A stretch of 6,917 nucleotides of DNA, taken from Spirochaetaceae bacterium UBA6089 (GTDB taxonomy: Bacteria; Spirochaetota; Spirochaetia; Treponematales; Rectinemataceae). Location of the stretch: contig DIXD01000004.1 of the NCBI GenBank assembly GCA_002435985.1, forward strand, positions 150 through 7,066. Direction: 5' to 3'. The position numbers and the translations under genes were made by a program. This document shows positions 1 to 6,049 of the stretch, in pieces. Every line of letters begins with the position of its first letter. The first letter of the stretch is position 1. Below the pieces are notes generated by a model that saw only the letters and a list, made by a program, of their open reading frames with translations, made no database searches and had not been told where the DNA came from.

Positions 1-1727
1 AGTTCCGCGCGCGATCCGGCACGAAACGATCGCCTCACTTTCGAAAAGAGAGCCGACACCGTGTTGCGCTCGCCTGCATAGATGCCGGCGGTCTTTATTT
101 TCCCCTCGGTATTGGTCGCGAGCAGCGGACGCAGTCCGAATTTCATCAGAATAATGCTCTTGAGCCCGTGTATACGCCCCGAACGTAGTAGGCTCGTCAA
201 GTTTTTCACAGCGACGTAAACAATAATCTGGTCTTTGATCGCCTCGAGTTCGCGGACGATGTCGCGTGCGCACATGCCGCGTTCGACCATTTCGACCGCG
301 CGGGCGGTGAGCAGCCCTTGCGCCGATGTGACCGTCTTCGAGTCGAAGGCCGTGATGCCGACGACGGACGCTCCTGCGATGAACGGTGCCGAGCTTGCCG
401 CCCCGGCAGACCGCAGACCCGCCTGAAAGGTGCCCGAGAGCGCCGAGCTCAAACCGATGTACAGAATTTCTTCGGCATGCTGTGAGGCAAGTGTGAAAGC
501 CCGCGCGAACGAGGCGTCGGTGGGCTGGCTCGTCGACATCGAGAAATCCGGTCGCTCGCGCATGCGCCGATAGAGCGAGCCCTGGTCGAGCGCGGGCCCA
601 TCGGGGCGAGTTTTTCCGTCGATCGTGATGAGAGCGGGCACCTTCAGCACACCATGCTCAAAGAGGAAGTCCTCAGGAAGGTCGCAGCCGGTGTCGGTGA
701 CGATGGCGCAGCGTCGCTTCGACTGCCGTGACTGGCGGGCGAGGAGTGTCTGGAGCTTCATGTCGTCGACCTTGTGCGCCTCCACGTCCCCATGTGCTTC
801 GAGAACATCGAAGACTTCGCTCGGTGAATCCGTGTGGACATGGATTTTTGCCATGGAAGTGTTGCCTGCAACGACGACCGAATCTCCGAGCGCCGCGAGT
901 GAGGATCTGATCGCGTCGAGATCGAGGGATTTGCCATGCAGAAGCGCTTCGGTGCAGAAGCGGAACGATGTGGCGTCCGCGTCGTCAAGAAGTTCGAAAT
1001 CGACGAGTGAGGCGGCAGCCATTGCTTCCGGAACGGTCTCAAGGTCGCCCGCGGCGTCTGTAGTGCGCGTTGCGCCCTGCCGCTCGGTCCGAAGCGTCTC
1101 CCTGAGCGAACCTGACGTAATGAATTGTGCAATGCCGTCGAGCATGTGCACAAAGCCCTTTGCGCCGGCGTCGACCACGCCTGCGCGCCGCATCTCTGGA
1201 AGCATGTCCCTTGTTCTGGCGAGCGACGCCTTCGCCGATTCGTAGGCGCTGGTGAATACATTTAGAATATCATCGGACTGTTGGGCTTTTTCGTACATGG
1301 CGTGCGCCCAGTCGTGCAACACGGTCAGGATCGTCCCCTCGCGGGGAATGGAGAGCGCCTTCCGGGTCTTTTCGGCCGCACGGACAGCTGCATCAGCCAG
1401 GCGTTTGGCGCTTATCCGCGCCTCCTGGTCGAGATCTTCCGCGAGAGCGGAAAAAAATTGCGCGAGAATCGCACCCGAGTTGCCCTTGGCCGCCGCAAGC
1501 GCCGACTGGGCTGCGCGCGAGAGCACGCTCCCTGCCTTCTTCTGGCGAAATGTCGCGAGCGAAGCCACTATGGCGCGCACGGTACTCGCCATATTCGTGC
1601 CCGTGTCCCCGTCCGGAATAGGAAACACGTTGATGGCGTCGAGACTTGCGGAATTCTGTATGAGAGACCGGGAGCCCACTGCAAGCGCGAGGCGAAGGCG
1701 TGGTCCATCGAGATAAGAAATCTTCAT
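1..1727 (-). CDS. FakA-like DAK2 fatty-acid kinase fused to a DegV (FakB-like) domain, 3' end outside window
   Basis: This open frame has no stop from the ATG at 1727 to the left edge (575 complete codons), so the C-terminus is missing. Residues 1-200 are a DAK2 kinase domain: NVFPIPDGDTGTNM (33-46, with the acidic Mg/ATP-binding aspartates), GNSGAILAQ (82-90) and GVVDAGAKGF (183-192). Residues about 230-330 match the FakA middle domain, with C258 in FRFCTEA and H296/H298 in HVHTDSP, positions that bind metal in FakA. A DegV domain follows from about 340: IVTDTGCDLP (342-351), TSQPT (399-403) and LSSALSGTFQ (426-435), the last two lining the fatty-acid carboxylate pocket in this family. About 45 more residues would complete a typical DegV domain. 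FakA phosphorylates fatty acid bound to FakB; here both activities appear to sit on one cytosolic chain. The start is chosen because MKISYLDG fits the family N-terminus, although no clear Shine-Dalgarno precedes it. The gene lies 63 bp downstream of plsY on the same strand. Confidence 0.9.
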   Translation of the reverse strand, partial: MKISYLDGPRLRLALAVGSRSLIQNSASLDAINVFPIPDGDTGTNMASTVRAIVASLATFRQKKAGSVLSRAAQSALAAAKGNSGAILAQFFSALAEDLDQEARISAKRLADAAVRAAEKTRKALSIPREGTILTVLHDWAHAMYEKAQQSDDILNVFTSAYESAKASLARTRDMLPEMRRAGVVDAGAKGFVHMLDGIAQFITSGSLRETLRTERQGATRTTDAAGDLETVPEAMAAASLVDFELLDDADATSFRFCTEALLHGKSLDLDAIRSSLAALGDSVVVAGNTSMAKIHVHTDSPSEVFDVLEAHGDVEAHKVDDMKLQTLLARQSRQSKRRCAIVTDTGCDLPEDFLFEHGVLKVPALITIDGKTRPDGPALDQGSLYRRMRERPDFSMSTSQPTDASFARAFTLASQHAEEILYIGLSSALSGTFQAGLRSAGAASSAPFIAGASVVGITAFDSKTVTSAQGLLTARAVEMVERGMCARDIVRELEAIKDQIIVYVAVKNLTSLLRSGRIHGLKSIILMKFGLRPLLATNTEGKIKTAGIYAGERNTVSALFSKVRRSFRAGSRAE

Positions 1728-1790
1728 TCTGATTCACAATATTACAATAATTGTCAAAGCGCAAGACCAATGGTTCGCTGGCGCCGCTCC

Positions 1791-2450
1791 TTAGTCGCCG
1801 TGGCCGCCCCTTCGGCGCCTCAAAAACCTGAACTTTTCGAAGGCCTTTTCTTCGCCCCTGAATATGCGCTCGATATTTGTTCGGTGCGTGAAGACGATGA
1901 ATAGTGCCACTGCGATGCCGAGGCCGAGGAGCCAGTTGTTTGGCGGCACGCCCTGGGCGCCGAGCGCGATTGCGACGGGAAGAACGATGGCAGCGGTTAT
2001 GGAAGCGGCGGACACGATGCCCGTCAGCCCCACCACCAGCAAGAATCCGAGCGCACAGAAGATCACGGCGACCGGCGCCATCACGATGAGCGCGCCCGCA
2101 GTGGTGGCGACGCCCTTACCGCCCCGAAATCCCGCGAAAATCGGAAATACGTGCCCGAGCATCGCGGCGATGGCACCCATGACCTGAAGAGCCTCGCGCG
2201 GAAGACCCGAGGTTGCCCCGACCCACGCCGCGATCGCCACGGCAAGCGCTCCCTTGCCGACATCGACGATCGCCACTGGGATCGCAGCCTTCGCGCCGAA
2301 CACCCGCAGCATATTGGTCGCGCCTGTGACCTTGGAGCCTTGCTCGCGCGGATCTGCACCGAACAAGAGCTTGCCGACGATGAGCCCCGTCGGGAATGAA
2401 CCCGCAAGGTACGCGAGGACGATTGCGACAATGAGCAGCGTGATATTCAT
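1791..2450 (-). CDS. plsY: PlsY, acyl-phosphate:glycerol-3-phosphate acyltransferase
   Basis: PlsY is an integral membrane enzyme that transfers the acyl group of acyl-phosphate to the sn-1 position of glycerol-3-phosphate, the first step of phospholipid synthesis. The 219-residue length is normal for the family. All three signature motifs are visible: motif 1 REQGSKVTGATNMLRVFG (35-52), motif 2 DVGKGALAV (63-71) and motif 3 GHVFPIFAGFRGGKGVAT (99-116). The conserved HRTNIERIFRGEE follows at 189-201. Hydrophobic segments lie at about 2-30, 55-78, 86-105, 115-143, 146-165 and 172-188. The C-terminus is strongly basic (RRRR at 211-214). In motif 1, Lys40-Val-Thr replaces the more common Gly-Asn-Ile. 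The start has a good Shine-Dalgarno (AAGGA at 2460-2456, five bases before the ATG). The fused FakA-DegV gene follows in the same direction, which suggests one operon supplying and using acyl-phosphate. Confidence 0.96.
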   Translation of the reverse strand: MNITLLIVAIVLAYLAGSFPTGLIVGKLLFGADPREQGSKVTGATNMLRVFGAKAAIPVAIVDVGKGALAVAIAAWVGATSGLPREALQVMGAIAAMLGHVFPIFAGFRGGKGVATTAGALIVMAPVAVIFCALGFLLVVGLTGIVSAASITAAIVLPVAIALGAQGVPPNNWLLGLGIAVALFIVFTHRTNIERIFRGEEKAFEKFRFLRRRRGGHGD

Positions 2451-2613
2451 TTGTTTCCTTCTTCAAAAGATATCGCGATAACGAGTGCTCTGCCAACTCC
2501 GGTGTGCGCTGCTGCAAAAATCGGCACTTCGAATAAATCAGTACTTGGTGTCGCGCTCCATACGCGCGAAGACGTGGAATCTGCGCTGCGCGAGCGCTAT
2601 GGAAGATAACAAA

Positions 2614-2745
2614 AGATAAAAGGCGGCAGTTCTTGGAAACGGGACTCTTGCCTTTTTCACATTGAGCATAAAGATGCTCACCGTCGTGCATCCCGGCCGG
2701 TGCGTAGTTTTCAGGCACCACGCTTCTAGGAAGAGCGTGCAGGAC
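2614..2745. other. Hairpin-rich intergenic stretch, possible structured RNA
   Basis: The 384-bp gap between plsY and the nucleotidase gene holds no credible gene. Besides the two hairpins beside the nucleotidase stop, it contains TGAGCAT-AAAG-ATGCTCA (2663-2680), GGTGC/GCACC with an 11-base loop (2699-2719), CACGCT/AGCGTG with a 9-base loop (2719-2739) and a longer stem at 2618-2656. The strand cannot be decided and no known riboswitch or small-RNA family was recognised. It could be a small RNA, an attenuator ahead of plsY, or decayed sequence. Confidence 0.3.
2618..2656. terminator. Possible bidirectional intrinsic terminator
   Basis: The arms AAAAGGC (2618-2624) and GCCTTTT (2650-2656) pair perfectly. 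An inner stem AGTTC (2628-2632) / GGACT (2642-2646), with one G-T pair, closes a 9-base loop, leaving a 3x3 internal loop. A five-T run (2653-2657) supports termination on the plus strand. On the minus strand the stem leads into TTTTATCTTTTG. No clear gene feeds into it from either side, so its role is uncertain. Confidence 0.35.
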
Positions 2746-2748
2746 ATC

Positions 2749-2783
2749 AAAAAAGGCAGGCAGCCGAATCCGCCGCCTGCCTT
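2749..2783 (-). terminator. Intrinsic terminator of the 5'-nucleotidase gene
   Basis: Read on the minus strand, a perfect 9-bp stem AAGGCAGGC (2783-2775) / GCCTGCCTT (2761-2753) with a 13-base loop runs directly into six T residues (2754-2749). It lies about 50 bp past the nucleotidase stop codon. The GC-rich stem and uninterrupted T tract make this a classical rho-independent terminator, separating the nucleotidase transcript from plsY downstream. Confidence 0.85.
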
Positions 2784-2797
2784 CTCCGACAATTTTT

Positions 2798-2827
2798 CTG
2801 TCCTCATGCACATCGGCATGAGGACAG
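2798..2827 (-). repeat. 12-bp perfect inverted repeat just after the nucleotidase stop codon
   Basis: CTGTCCTCATGC (2798-2809) and GCATGAGGACAG (2816-2827) are exact reverse complements around the 6-base loop ACATCG. The repeat begins seven bases past the stop codon of the minus-strand nucleotidase gene and precedes the intrinsic terminator. It has no T tract in the direction of transcription, so it is probably a 3'-UTR stabilising hairpin rather than a terminator. The strand assignment follows the gene it trails. Confidence 0.7.
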
Positions 2828-2834
2828 CCGCTCA

Positions 2835-4352
2835 CTACTTCGTAAACACCATGTTCTCGTTCGTCACCGTGCCCAGGTGTTTGAGGTAGGACACAAATAC
2901 TTCGGCATCCGTGGGGAAGTCGTTCTGATTCTTTCCCACCAGCATGGTATAGCCGTCACCACCGTTGAAAATGAAGTTGAGCGTCGCGATGGTGTACTCT
3001 TTCTCGGGATCCACCGGCACGCCGCCGATCATGATATTCGACACACGGTCGCCTGCGGGCTTCGAGATATCGAGCGTATAGGTCAGGTTGGCAAAATGCG
3101 GGAAGCGGCCGTCGGGCGCGGGGAGCTTACCCACGCCGTTCTCGACGATCGCATCGATCTCTTTGCCCAATATCTTTCCGGTCTGGATATAGTTGCCGAA
3201 GGGCTGCACGGTATAGATCTGTTTCATGGTGATATCGCCGACTGGAATCGAGTCGCGGATGCCGCCGCCGTTCATCAGCGCGAAGTCGGCGCCCGAGGCA
3301 TAGAGCATGGCGTTCGCGATGAGCGTGCCGAGGTTGCTCTGCTGGGTGCGGACGATCTCGCGTGTACCCTCGAGCTTGACGGCAGTCTTGCCAACAACCT
3401 GCGAAAGCACGGCGTCCTGTTCCTTGACGAGGTCATTCATGATCGCCGCGATGCGGGGATCTCCCTTCAGATCGGGAGAATTCTTGGGGGTGATGGTGCG
3501 AGCGGTCTTAGAAATGATCGTGCGGTCAGGGCCTACGACGACATCGATTACGCCGAGCCCCGATCCATAGGCGCCGGTGCTCGCGATGAGGGTATTCGTC
3601 GTATTCTTTTTCATGACGTCTTCGAGCGTGCTGTGGCTGTGTCCGTCGATGATGACATCGATCTGCGGCACGAACTTCGCCAAAGTAATCGAGGTAGGAT
3701 CGCTCGAGTCGTCGATACCGAGGTGCGAAAGACATACAAGCACGTCGTATTTGCCGGCGAGCTCGGCCACGACGAGCTTCGCCTCGACGATAGGATCGCC
3801 GAAGGTCACCCCAGTGAGCCCCTTCGGGTCGGCCTTGTATGCGGTCTCCGGAGTCGCAAGCCCAAAGAAGGCAACGCGTACGCCCTGAATGGTGCGGATA
3901 TCATACGATGGAAATACCCTCTGCCCATCTTTGTACACATTGGCCGCCAGCACTTTGAAGTTCATCATCTTGGAAAGCTCGAGCAACCGATCGAAGCCGT
4001 AGTTGAAGTCGTGGTTGCCGGTGGTCATGTAGTCAAACCCGAGTTCATTCATGAGCTTGACTTCAGTCTCTCCCCGGTCGATATTCACCACAGGCAGGCC
4101 ATGGAGTGTGTCGCCGACATCGATGAGGAGCGTGTTCGGATTCTTCGCCTCGAGTTCCTGCACCGCCGTGTAGATCCGCGGATAGCCGATGATATCCTTG
4201 CTCTCGACGATCCGCCCGTGCGTATCGTTTGTGTGCGCAAAGGTGAGCGTGACGTTGCCCGGCAGATTCTCTTGCGCCGCAAGGGTGCCGGAGAACGCCA
4301 ATGTGAAAATCGCCGCCACCAGAACGGCAAATTTCCCAACTCTCTTTAACAT
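2835..4352 (-). CDS. Secreted 5'-nucleotidase / 2',3'-cyclic phosphodiesterase family protein (UshA-like)
   Basis: This 505-residue protein starts with a signal peptide: K3, R4 and K7, a hydrophobic core at 8-22, and likely cleavage after A26 (TLAA|QEN). It should act outside the cytoplasmic membrane. The calcineurin-fold metal site is complete: HTNDTHG (D43, H45), DVGDTLHG (D81), TTGNHDFN (N113, H114), SHLG (H210) and DGHSHS (H238, H240). The C-terminal 5'-nucleotidase domain carries SNLGTLIANA (339-348), MNGGGIRDSI (360-369), QPFGNYI (F385) and FNGGDGY (462-468). In UshA, two phenylalanines in the last two motifs stack on the nucleobase. The family hydrolyses extracellular nucleotides to nucleosides and phosphate; the exact substrate cannot be read from sequence. 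An in-frame ATG at 4424 was rejected because 4352 has the strong Shine-Dalgarno and begins the signal peptide. It is divergent from the phosphoesterase at 4625 and ends at its own terminator. Confidence 0.95.
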   Translation of the reverse strand: MLKRVGKFAVLVAAIFTLAFSGTLAAQENLPGNVTLTFAHTNDTHGRIVESKDIIGYPRIYTAVQELEAKNPNTLLIDVGDTLHGLPVVNIDRGETEVKLMNELGFDYMTTGNHDFNYGFDRLLELSKMMNFKVLAANVYKDGQRVFPSYDIRTIQGVRVAFFGLATPETAYKADPKGLTGVTFGDPIVEAKLVVAELAGKYDVLVCLSHLGIDDSSDPTSITLAKFVPQIDVIIDGHSHSTLEDVMKKNTTNTLIASTGAYGSGLGVIDVVVGPDRTIISKTARTITPKNSPDLKGDPRIAAIMNDLVKEQDAVLSQVVGKTAVKLEGTREIVRTQQSNLGTLIANAMLYASGADFALMNGGGIRDSIPVGDITMKQIYTVQPFGNYIQTGKILGKEIDAIVENGVGKLPAPDGRFPHFANLTYTLDISKPAGDRVSNIMIGGVPVDPEKEYTIATLNFIFNGGDGYTMLVGKNQNDFPTDAEVFVSYLKHLGTVTNENMVFTK

Positions 4353-4357
4353 CGCAA

Positions 4358-4366
4358 ACCTCCTTT
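4358..4366 (-). promoter_or_regulatory. Shine-Dalgarno fixing the nucleotidase start at 4352
   Basis: AAAGGAGGT (minus strand, 4366-4358) is a near-perfect match to the 16S rRNA anti-Shine-Dalgarno and sits five bases before the ATG at 4352. It decides against the longer frame starting at 4424. Confidence 0.9.
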
Positions 4367-4395
4367 TCTCATTGAGGATTTTTTGCAGCAAGAAT

Positions 4396-4424
4396 AGTAT
4401 ATCCTCCTCTGGAACCGCACACAA
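4396..4424 (-). promoter_or_regulatory. Candidate sigma-70-type promoter of the nucleotidase gene
   Basis: On the minus strand, TATACT (4401-4396) matches five of six -10 positions. TTGTGT (4424-4419) lies exactly 17 bp upstream and is a weak -35 (three of six). Transcription would begin near 4389, giving a leader of about 36 nt that includes the Shine-Dalgarno. The weak -35 would fit an activator-assisted promoter, which is inference. Confidence 0.55.
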
Positions 4425-4542
4425 GCAAAAAAGAGATCATTATTCGGTTTAATCTCGATAAAGAGTCAGCAATTCAGCCTTGCGGCATCCTTGCATGCCC
4501 GAAGCGGCATAACGCCCTAAATGTCAGGGAAAGGGTTAGAGA

Positions 4543-4575
4543 GATCTCAAGCCGATCTCAAGCCGATCTCAAGCC
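4543..4575. repeat. Three perfect tandem copies of an 11-bp sequence, possible regulator binding sites
   Basis: GATCTCAAGCC occurs three times head-to-tail (4543-4553, 4554-4564, 4565-4575) without a mismatch. The array lies in the intergenic region shared by two divergent phosphatase genes, 49 bp before the plus-strand start and about 150 bp upstream of the likely nucleotidase transcription start. The 11-bp period is one helical turn, as in direct-repeat sites of PhoB/PhoP-type regulators, but the unit does not match the enterobacterial Pho-box core. Chance slippage duplication remains possible. Confidence 0.9.
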
Positions 4576-4589
4576 CAGAATGCCTACGC

Positions 4590-4618
4590 TTATCTATGGA
4601 ATAAAACCCTGCTATAGT
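4590..4618 (+). promoter_or_regulatory. Weak candidate promoter of the membrane phosphoesterase
   Basis: TATAGT (4613-4618) matches five of six -10 positions. The hexamer 17 bp upstream, TTATCT (4590-4595), is a poor -35. The ATG at 4625 begins only six bases after the -10 element, so a transcript from this promoter would be leaderless or nearly so. The poor -35 and the 11-bp repeats just upstream would fit activator dependence, if the promoter is real. Confidence 0.35.
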
Positions 4619-4624
4619 AGGCAC

Positions 4625-6010
4625 ATGATACAGCAACCACAAAAGACTTCAAAACAGCTTTCTAGGCGCACGGTGTTGTTCTCGGCGCTCGGCGCACTTG
4701 TGCTCTCCATCCTTGCGAACGGGTATTTTTACAGCCTCGAAGGGGCACGGGGGCTATACGTGTGGCACCCTGTCGTAGCGCTGAAGATACTGCTCTTCAT
4801 GGGGCTCGGGCCGATTTCGCTTGCCATCCTCGCGCTGCCGCTCGAGAAACTCGCCCAAAAGTGGATCATGCGAGTGCTGCGCTGGATATCGTTTGTCGGT
4901 TCGATCCTCGTCAGCCTGGTCTCAATCGGCATGCTCGCGTTTTTGATTGTAGTGCCGCGTCTGGGTTCGATGGACCCCGTGCACCTCAATCTCGTCGATC
5001 CATCGCAGGGGATCGTCACACAAAGCCTGCAGCCTGAGGCCACCTTCAGCGCGGGCGCCGACAGCACGACAGGCACCCCGAGTGGCGTCATCATGGGCGC
5101 CCCTGGATCAGGCACTGCACAGGCATCGGGTGCCGCGCCCGCAGCGCTCGCAACGACGACAGCATCGAGCACTGCACCCCTCTCCCCTCTCGACCGACCA
5201 CTCCTCCGCCTTGCCTTCTCTTCCGATCCGCACTGGGGGGCAGACACTGCAAACGCCAGCGCCCGCACCGATGTTCTGAAAGGTATCGAGGCCTCTCGGC
5301 CCGACGCATTCTTCATGCTTGGCGATACGGTCGAGACGGGTAACAGCGCGACCCAATGGAACCTTGCGCTCTTGGACCTCGAGGCGTTTGTGTCCGATGT
5401 TCCCTTGCGGCTTCTTCTGGGCAATCACGACGCATTCTTCGGCGGCCAGTACCTCTATCGAAAGGCGTTCTTCCCTCAGGGATTCTCGAGCGATTCGGGC
5501 TCGCCTTACTACTGGAGCATCGATGCGGGCCCCGCAACGATCGTGGCGGTGGATCTGCCCTGGGGTACCGAGATGTTCGGCGCGCGGCAAAAGGCATGGC
5601 TCGAAAAGACCCTTGCCGCAGCCGATCCCCGCAAACCGCTCATCGTCATATCGCACAGCTATTTCTATGCGTCCGGGTACAAGGATCCCAAAACGGGCGT
5701 CCCCTGGTACGATCACTACCAGAACATCCCCGCGCTTGTCCCGCTTTTCGAGAAGTATGGAGTCGATCTTGTGATTTCAGGACACAATCACTATCAAGAA
5801 TTGCTTTCTCACAACGGGGTGAACTACGCGATTGTCGGCTCGATGGGTGGAATTCCCGATCCCGAACCGAGCTACCGCTCACCTTGGTCGAAGTGGATCA
5901 ATGCTGGCGGCTACGGGTGGCTCGATGTCGATGTCCTCCCTGGCCGCCTTTTACTCACGTTCAGGAGCGAAACGGGCGAGACTCGCCAGAGCGCGACGAT
6001 TTTCTATTGA
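4625..6010 (+). CDS. Membrane-anchored calcineurin-like metallophosphoesterase
   Basis: This is a 461-residue protein if it starts at 4625. The N-terminus is basic (KTSKQLSRR) and is followed by predicted helices at about 17-36, 53-72 and 88-110. The loop between helices 2 and 3 is positively charged, so the N-terminus should face inward and the C-terminal domain outward. Residues about 135-190 form a low-complexity Ala/Ser/Thr/Gly linker. The phosphoesterase domain then shows a full metal site: SSDPHWG (D201, H203), MLGDTVE (D234), LLGNHDAFF (N267, H268), VISHSY (H344) and SGHNHYQ (H387, H389). Substrate cannot be inferred; a phosphomonoester or diester outside the membrane is likely. An ATG at 4580 would add 15 residues but lies upstream of the only -10-like element and has no Shine-Dalgarno. 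The start at 4625 also has only a weak one, so the start remains uncertain. The gene is divergent from the secreted nucleotidase. Confidence 0.92.
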   Translation: MIQQPQKTSKQLSRRTVLFSALGALVLSILANGYFYSLEGARGLYVWHPVVALKILLFMGLGPISLAILALPLEKLAQKWIMRVLRWISFVGSILVSLVSIGMLAFLIVVPRLGSMDPVHLNLVDPSQGIVTQSLQPEATFSAGADSTTGTPSGVIMGAPGSGTAQASGAAPAALATTTASSTAPLSPLDRPLLRLAFSSDPHWGADTANASARTDVLKGIEASRPDAFFMLGDTVETGNSATQWNLALLDLEAFVSDVPLRLLLGNHDAFFGGQYLYRKAFFPQGFSSDSGSPYYWSIDAGPATIVAVDLPWGTEMFGARQKAWLEKTLAAADPRKPLIVISHSYFYASGYKDPKTGVPWYDHYQNIPALVPLFEKYGVDLVISGHNHYQELLSHNGVNYAIVGSMGGIPDPEPSYRSPWSKWINAGGYGWLDVDVLPGRLLLTFRSETGETRQSATIFY

Positions 6011-6049
6011 TAGTATTCGTGTGCTTCGCTTTCCCGCCTTCTTTTCTCG

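Noticed and set aside
625..1245. Plus-strand open frame of 206 codons opposite the FakA-DegV gene
   Set aside because: The minus strand encodes an uninterrupted protein with conserved DAK2 and DegV motifs through this interval; the plus-strand product is Ser/Arg-rich with no family features.
1734..1757. Promoter for the FakA-DegV gene based on a perfect TTGACA
   Set aside because: No acceptable -10 lies 16-18 bp downstream, and a start there would fall at or past the start codon.
2467..2496. plsY promoter TTGGCA / TATCTT with an 18-bp spacer
   Set aside because: Both hexamers are weak and the predicted transcript start would fall within the Shine-Dalgarno of plsY.
2538..2819. 93-codon minus-strand frame between the nucleotidase and plsY genes
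   Set aside because: Its start codon lies inside the 12-bp hairpin and the frame runs through the intrinsic terminator; no ribosome site or family resemblance.
2877..4349. Long open frame (490 codons) antisense to the nucleotidase gene
   Set aside because: It mirrors the nucleotidase almost end to end, its product lacks recognisable domains or a ribosome site, and long antisense frames are common opposite GC-rich genes with strong codon bias.
4510..4538. Interrupted stem TAAC..CCCT / AGGG..GTTA in the divergent intergenic region
   Set aside because: Short arms with unequal bulges and no T tract; not stronger than expected by chance.
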